Assembly: GCA_907163375.1 (NCBI GenBank)
Contig: CAJQUW010015608.1
Span: 99,603-163,602 of the forward strand
Direction of reading: 5' to 3'
DNA: 64,000 bases
Source: Prostheceraeus crozeri
Taxonomy: Eukaryota; Platyhelminthes; Polycladida; Euryleptidae
Shown here: positions 61,530-64,000 of the stretch, one piece after another
How the letters are laid out: each line of letters starts with the position of its first letter
How positions within the stretch are numbered: the stretch's first letter is position 1
Notes under the pieces: model-generated
Seen by the model: only the letters and a program-made list of their open reading frames with translations
What the model was told of the DNA's origin: nothing
The model's database searches: none
Made by a program: the position numbers and the translations under genes

Positions 61530-62087
61530 AAATTCATGAATTTTAACCCGTTGCTGGTTGTTGGTGATGTACCGTTTGGCTTATAATTGTGTGGAAATTG
61601 TTTTTGGTCACAGGGGGGTGTTTTTAAGACCTAAATTCATAAATTTAGTCCATTTAAAAAGTACCATTTTTTTTTTTTTTGTTTTGTTGATTTTTTTTAT
61701 TTTTTGTTTTTATTTAATTTTGGTTATTTTTATATTTTACTATTTTTTTTTTTTTTTTTTTGAAAAATCGGTATTTTTAAAAACCACTAAATTCATGAAT
61801 TTTGGTAATTTTTTCAGGTTATGAAGACCTAAATTCATAAATTTAGGCGTTTTTTTTAAAAAAACCCAATTTTTTCAAAGTTTGTTTTTTTTCCAAAATC
61901 TCAAATTTGAGATTAAGATTTTTTTTACTCCCAAAATCATGACCGGTCCAGGACACCAAAAATCATAAAAGTTAAGAATCTCAAATTTGTGATTACGACA
62001 TTTACACCCCCCCTTAAAATCATGACCGTTCCAAGCCACAACATCAAAAAAAATGGTATTTTTAAAAACGTCTAAATTCATGAATTT
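61530..62087. repeat. five scattered copies of the palindrome AAATTCAT(G/A)AATTT
   Basis: Copies at 61530-61543, 61633-61646, 61789-61802, 61831-61844 and 62074-62087, several with the extended form gacctaaattcataaattta. Two related caaatttgagatt-type palindromes and a duplicated aaaatcatgaccg segment lie between them. Confidence 0.65.
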
Positions 62088-62289
62088 TATCCATTTTCAG
62101 GTTTTAAAATAAGAGATAACTAAAATTATGTGACTAAAAATATTTCTTTAAGAATGTAACACAATCTCTTACAATGCCTGCTATTGTTACTGCTTTGCAC
62201 TCTGATGAACCTCCCAATTGTAGGGAACAGCTGATAGCCGCATACATGACATAAATGCAGCTGCTTCTGGCATTCCTGAACCATTTAAT

Positions 62290-62560
62290 TACAGAACAAG
62301 CAGCTGTTACCCGTATTAAAGATTAAAATAAAAAAGAAGAAACAAAATTAGATAAAAAAAAAATAATATTTTAAAATAAAAAAATTAAAAAAAATAAAAA
62401 GTATAAAAAAAAAAAATATAAAAAAAACAAAAAAAAAACAAAAATAAAAAAAAAAAATAAAAAAAAAATAAAAAAAAAATAAATAAAAAAAAATAAAAAA
62501 AAAAATAAAATAAAAGAAAAAAAAAAATAATAAAAATGAAGAAAAAAAAACGACGTGGAA
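62290..62560 (+). repeat. A-rich low-complexity block
   Basis: A with interspersed T and occasional G/C. Confidence 0.85.
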
Positions 62561-62892
62561 TATATTGCAGCATGTAAGAAGTAAGACTTCAGTTTACAAT
62601 TTCATTAATCATAACTAGTGTCTGCTTTTCTTTCTTCATTGCAAAATGCCAAAACGTACTGCCGCGGAAGCCTTTTTTTTTTTTGTTTCCTTTTTTTTCG
62701 TTTTACATGCCGATTTTACTAACTTTATTAAAGAAGAGCACAAGAAAACTGCGAAAAAATACTTTGAAGAGTGGAAGTTAGAAATTCAATCTGAGAGGGG
62801 AGAAAGATGAACAAAGTTGTGGACTCTGAAAATAAAACACGAGTGGAGGATATTACAGTCAACAGTTTAAATTAAATTTATTAAAAAAAAAA

Positions 62893-63142
62893 AATAGAGC
62901 AGTATCTGACCACTACTGCAATTCCTCAGTTCAATGTTACAAAAGAACATTTCATTACCATCGAGGATAGTGCTACTATGATTTCAAAACTGATTGCAAG
63001 TGATAAAGTACACCATGGGTCGTTTCTGAGAAGTGCTGCTTATCAAGGTTATGGGTTTAAAAGAATTCCGCAATTGAGTGACAATAAAAAAACTATAAAA
63101 CGATTTGTGGCAAACTTGGAACTATTTAGAATTTCCTATAAC
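62893..63142 (+). CDS. possible internal exon of an unrecognised gene
   Basis: The frame is open from a possible acceptor (aaaaatag, near 62892) to a consensus donor (TATAAC|gtaagt at 63143). The translation has ordinary composition (FITIEDSATMISKLIASDKV, FKRIPQLSDNKKTIKRFVAN) unlike the A/T tracts around it. No family recognised. It could belong to another transposable element. Confidence 0.3.
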
Positions 63143-64000
63143 GTAAGTTATTGTTATTTCTTGATGAACTTATCAGATCTAATTCTACCACACGTATTAT
63201 TTTTAAATTCATCAATGCCCATTAGTTTTGTTAGAAAACATTTTAAAGAAATCAAAATTTATATAGAAATAAATATAAAAAAAAAAAAAAAAAAAATAAA
63301 AAAAAAAAAAATAAAAAAGAAAACTAAAAAATTGGATCAACCGACAACTTTATAAGAAAATTAATAATGAGGTTTGGTTCCCAAGATGATTTTGTACACG
63401 ATGAACATTAACTGTGTTGTTTCACTTTTTAAGATATGTGCAATGTACTTACATATTTGAAGGGTTGTTTGGGGTGTGGTGTGGGGGTGCATACATATTT
63501 ATGAAGACTTCTTTATAAGTAGTAACGCATTTTGGATTATTTTGAAATGTAATTAAATTTTCTTTTGTTCTCCAGTCTAATGGTAGTAGACTGGAATTGT
63601 ATAGATGTATTTCGTATGTAACATAATCTTTGGTATGTAAGCATGATTCATGGAACTTAGTAGTAACGCATTTTAGAATATTTTGAATGTAATTAAATTT
63701 TCTTTTGTTCTCCAGTCTAATGGTAGCAGACTGGAATTGTACAATTGTGTGATAAGATTGATGTGATTGTTGTATTATTATATTTGATGCAAAATTAAAT
63801 TTTTTACGCTGCCGTTGTTTTTATTTTTCTGTACAAAAAGTAGACATTATTGCAGTTATTGGTTTTTATTTCATTTAAAAGTGGTGGATGATTGTAACGG
63901 TATAGTTTTTTGGTTTTGAATGATGAAAATCCGACAGTTATACTGAGTAATATAGGTGATATATGACCTCAGGTTAAATAACATGACTAAGTTCTTAAAA
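63143..64000. other. AT-rich end of window
   Basis: Apart from the direct repeat and an A-tract at 63.28-63.32 kb, nothing is recognised. Confidence 0.4.
63519..63742 (+). repeat. direct repeat, two ~82-bp units about 141 bp apart
   Basis: tagtaacgcatttt ... ttctccagtctaatggtag at 63519-63601 and again at 63660-63742 with few differences. Confidence 0.75.

Larger units (their letters stand above)
61431..62892. other. T- and A-rich low-complexity stretch without genes
   Basis: Long T-runs (61.66-61.76 kb) and A/AAAT tracts (62.33-62.55 kb) dominate. Short open frames there are composition artefacts. Confidence 0.6.

Noticed and set aside
1..64000. CRISPR arrays or bacterial operons
   Set aside because: No regular short repeats with unique spacers and no bacterial signals; the gene content and introns are those of an animal genome.

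Overview
The window looks like a nuclear contig from an invertebrate animal. It is AT-rich, has GT-AG introns, GA and A/T microsatellites, and dense animal-type transposable elements, with no bacterial operons or Shine-Dalgarno sites. No feature fixes the phylum. The family at 1.9-3.6 kb is one I associate with arthropods and other invertebrates, but that is recollection.

Layout. (1) 1-6.07 kb: a candidate DNA transposon (1250-4958) bounded by a 14-bp terminal inverted repeat and carrying a Cys-rich 556-aa protein, followed by two imperfect palindromes. (2) 6.09-13.70 kb: a Penelope-like retroelement made of two near-identical head-to-tail units (period 2843 bp) plus an inverted truncated copy, flanked by a perfect 15-bp target duplication and inserted inside an older fold-back element. 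(3) 14.6-16.0 kb: a broken Tc1/mariner transposase and a LINE reverse-transcriptase remnant. (4) 19.7-20.5 kb: the last exon of a probable secreted PAN plus C-type-lectin protein, the best candidate host gene. (5) 22,943-46,661: a nearly complete Polinton/Maverick (adintovirus-like) element of about 23.7 kb, with long terminal inverted repeats, 5'-AG...CT-3' ends and an approximate 6-bp target duplication. (6) About 48.1-61.4 kb: a second, related but shorter and decayed Polinton-like element with its own inverted repeats and no polymerase. Its capsid/integrase/ATPase block is inverted relative to element 1. (7) 61.4-64 kb: low-complexity A/T sequence, short palindromic repeats and one possible exon.

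Element 1 has a left accessory block (start-codon-intron gene, mini-RING, DnaQ-like exonuclease candidate, PolB-N-terminal-like protein, RING/membrane protein). A virion block follows: basic protein, packaging ATPase, conserved unknown, Cys-rich microprotein, chromodomain integrase, core-like protein, major capsid protein, adenain-like protease. On the opposite strand lie a two-repeat TATA-binding-protein-like gene and two small PC4-like paralogues. Then come two WEV-type conserved proteins, protein-primed-type PolB, and a right block of small early-type genes. Several genes carry a single frameshift or stop (integrase, capsid, PolB, second WEV gene, three small genes), so the copy is either recently dead or carries consensus errors.

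The most interesting theme is transcription. The element encodes a TBP-core homologue with probable PC4-like neighbours, and two promoter classes can be read directly. TATATAAACC boxes sit about 40 bp before outer, early-type genes. A TATGCAAA/TAAGCAAA motif sits 7-40 bp before many virion-type genes in both elements. Two genes in element 1 also share an unusual layout in which a 67-bp intron directly follows the ATG.
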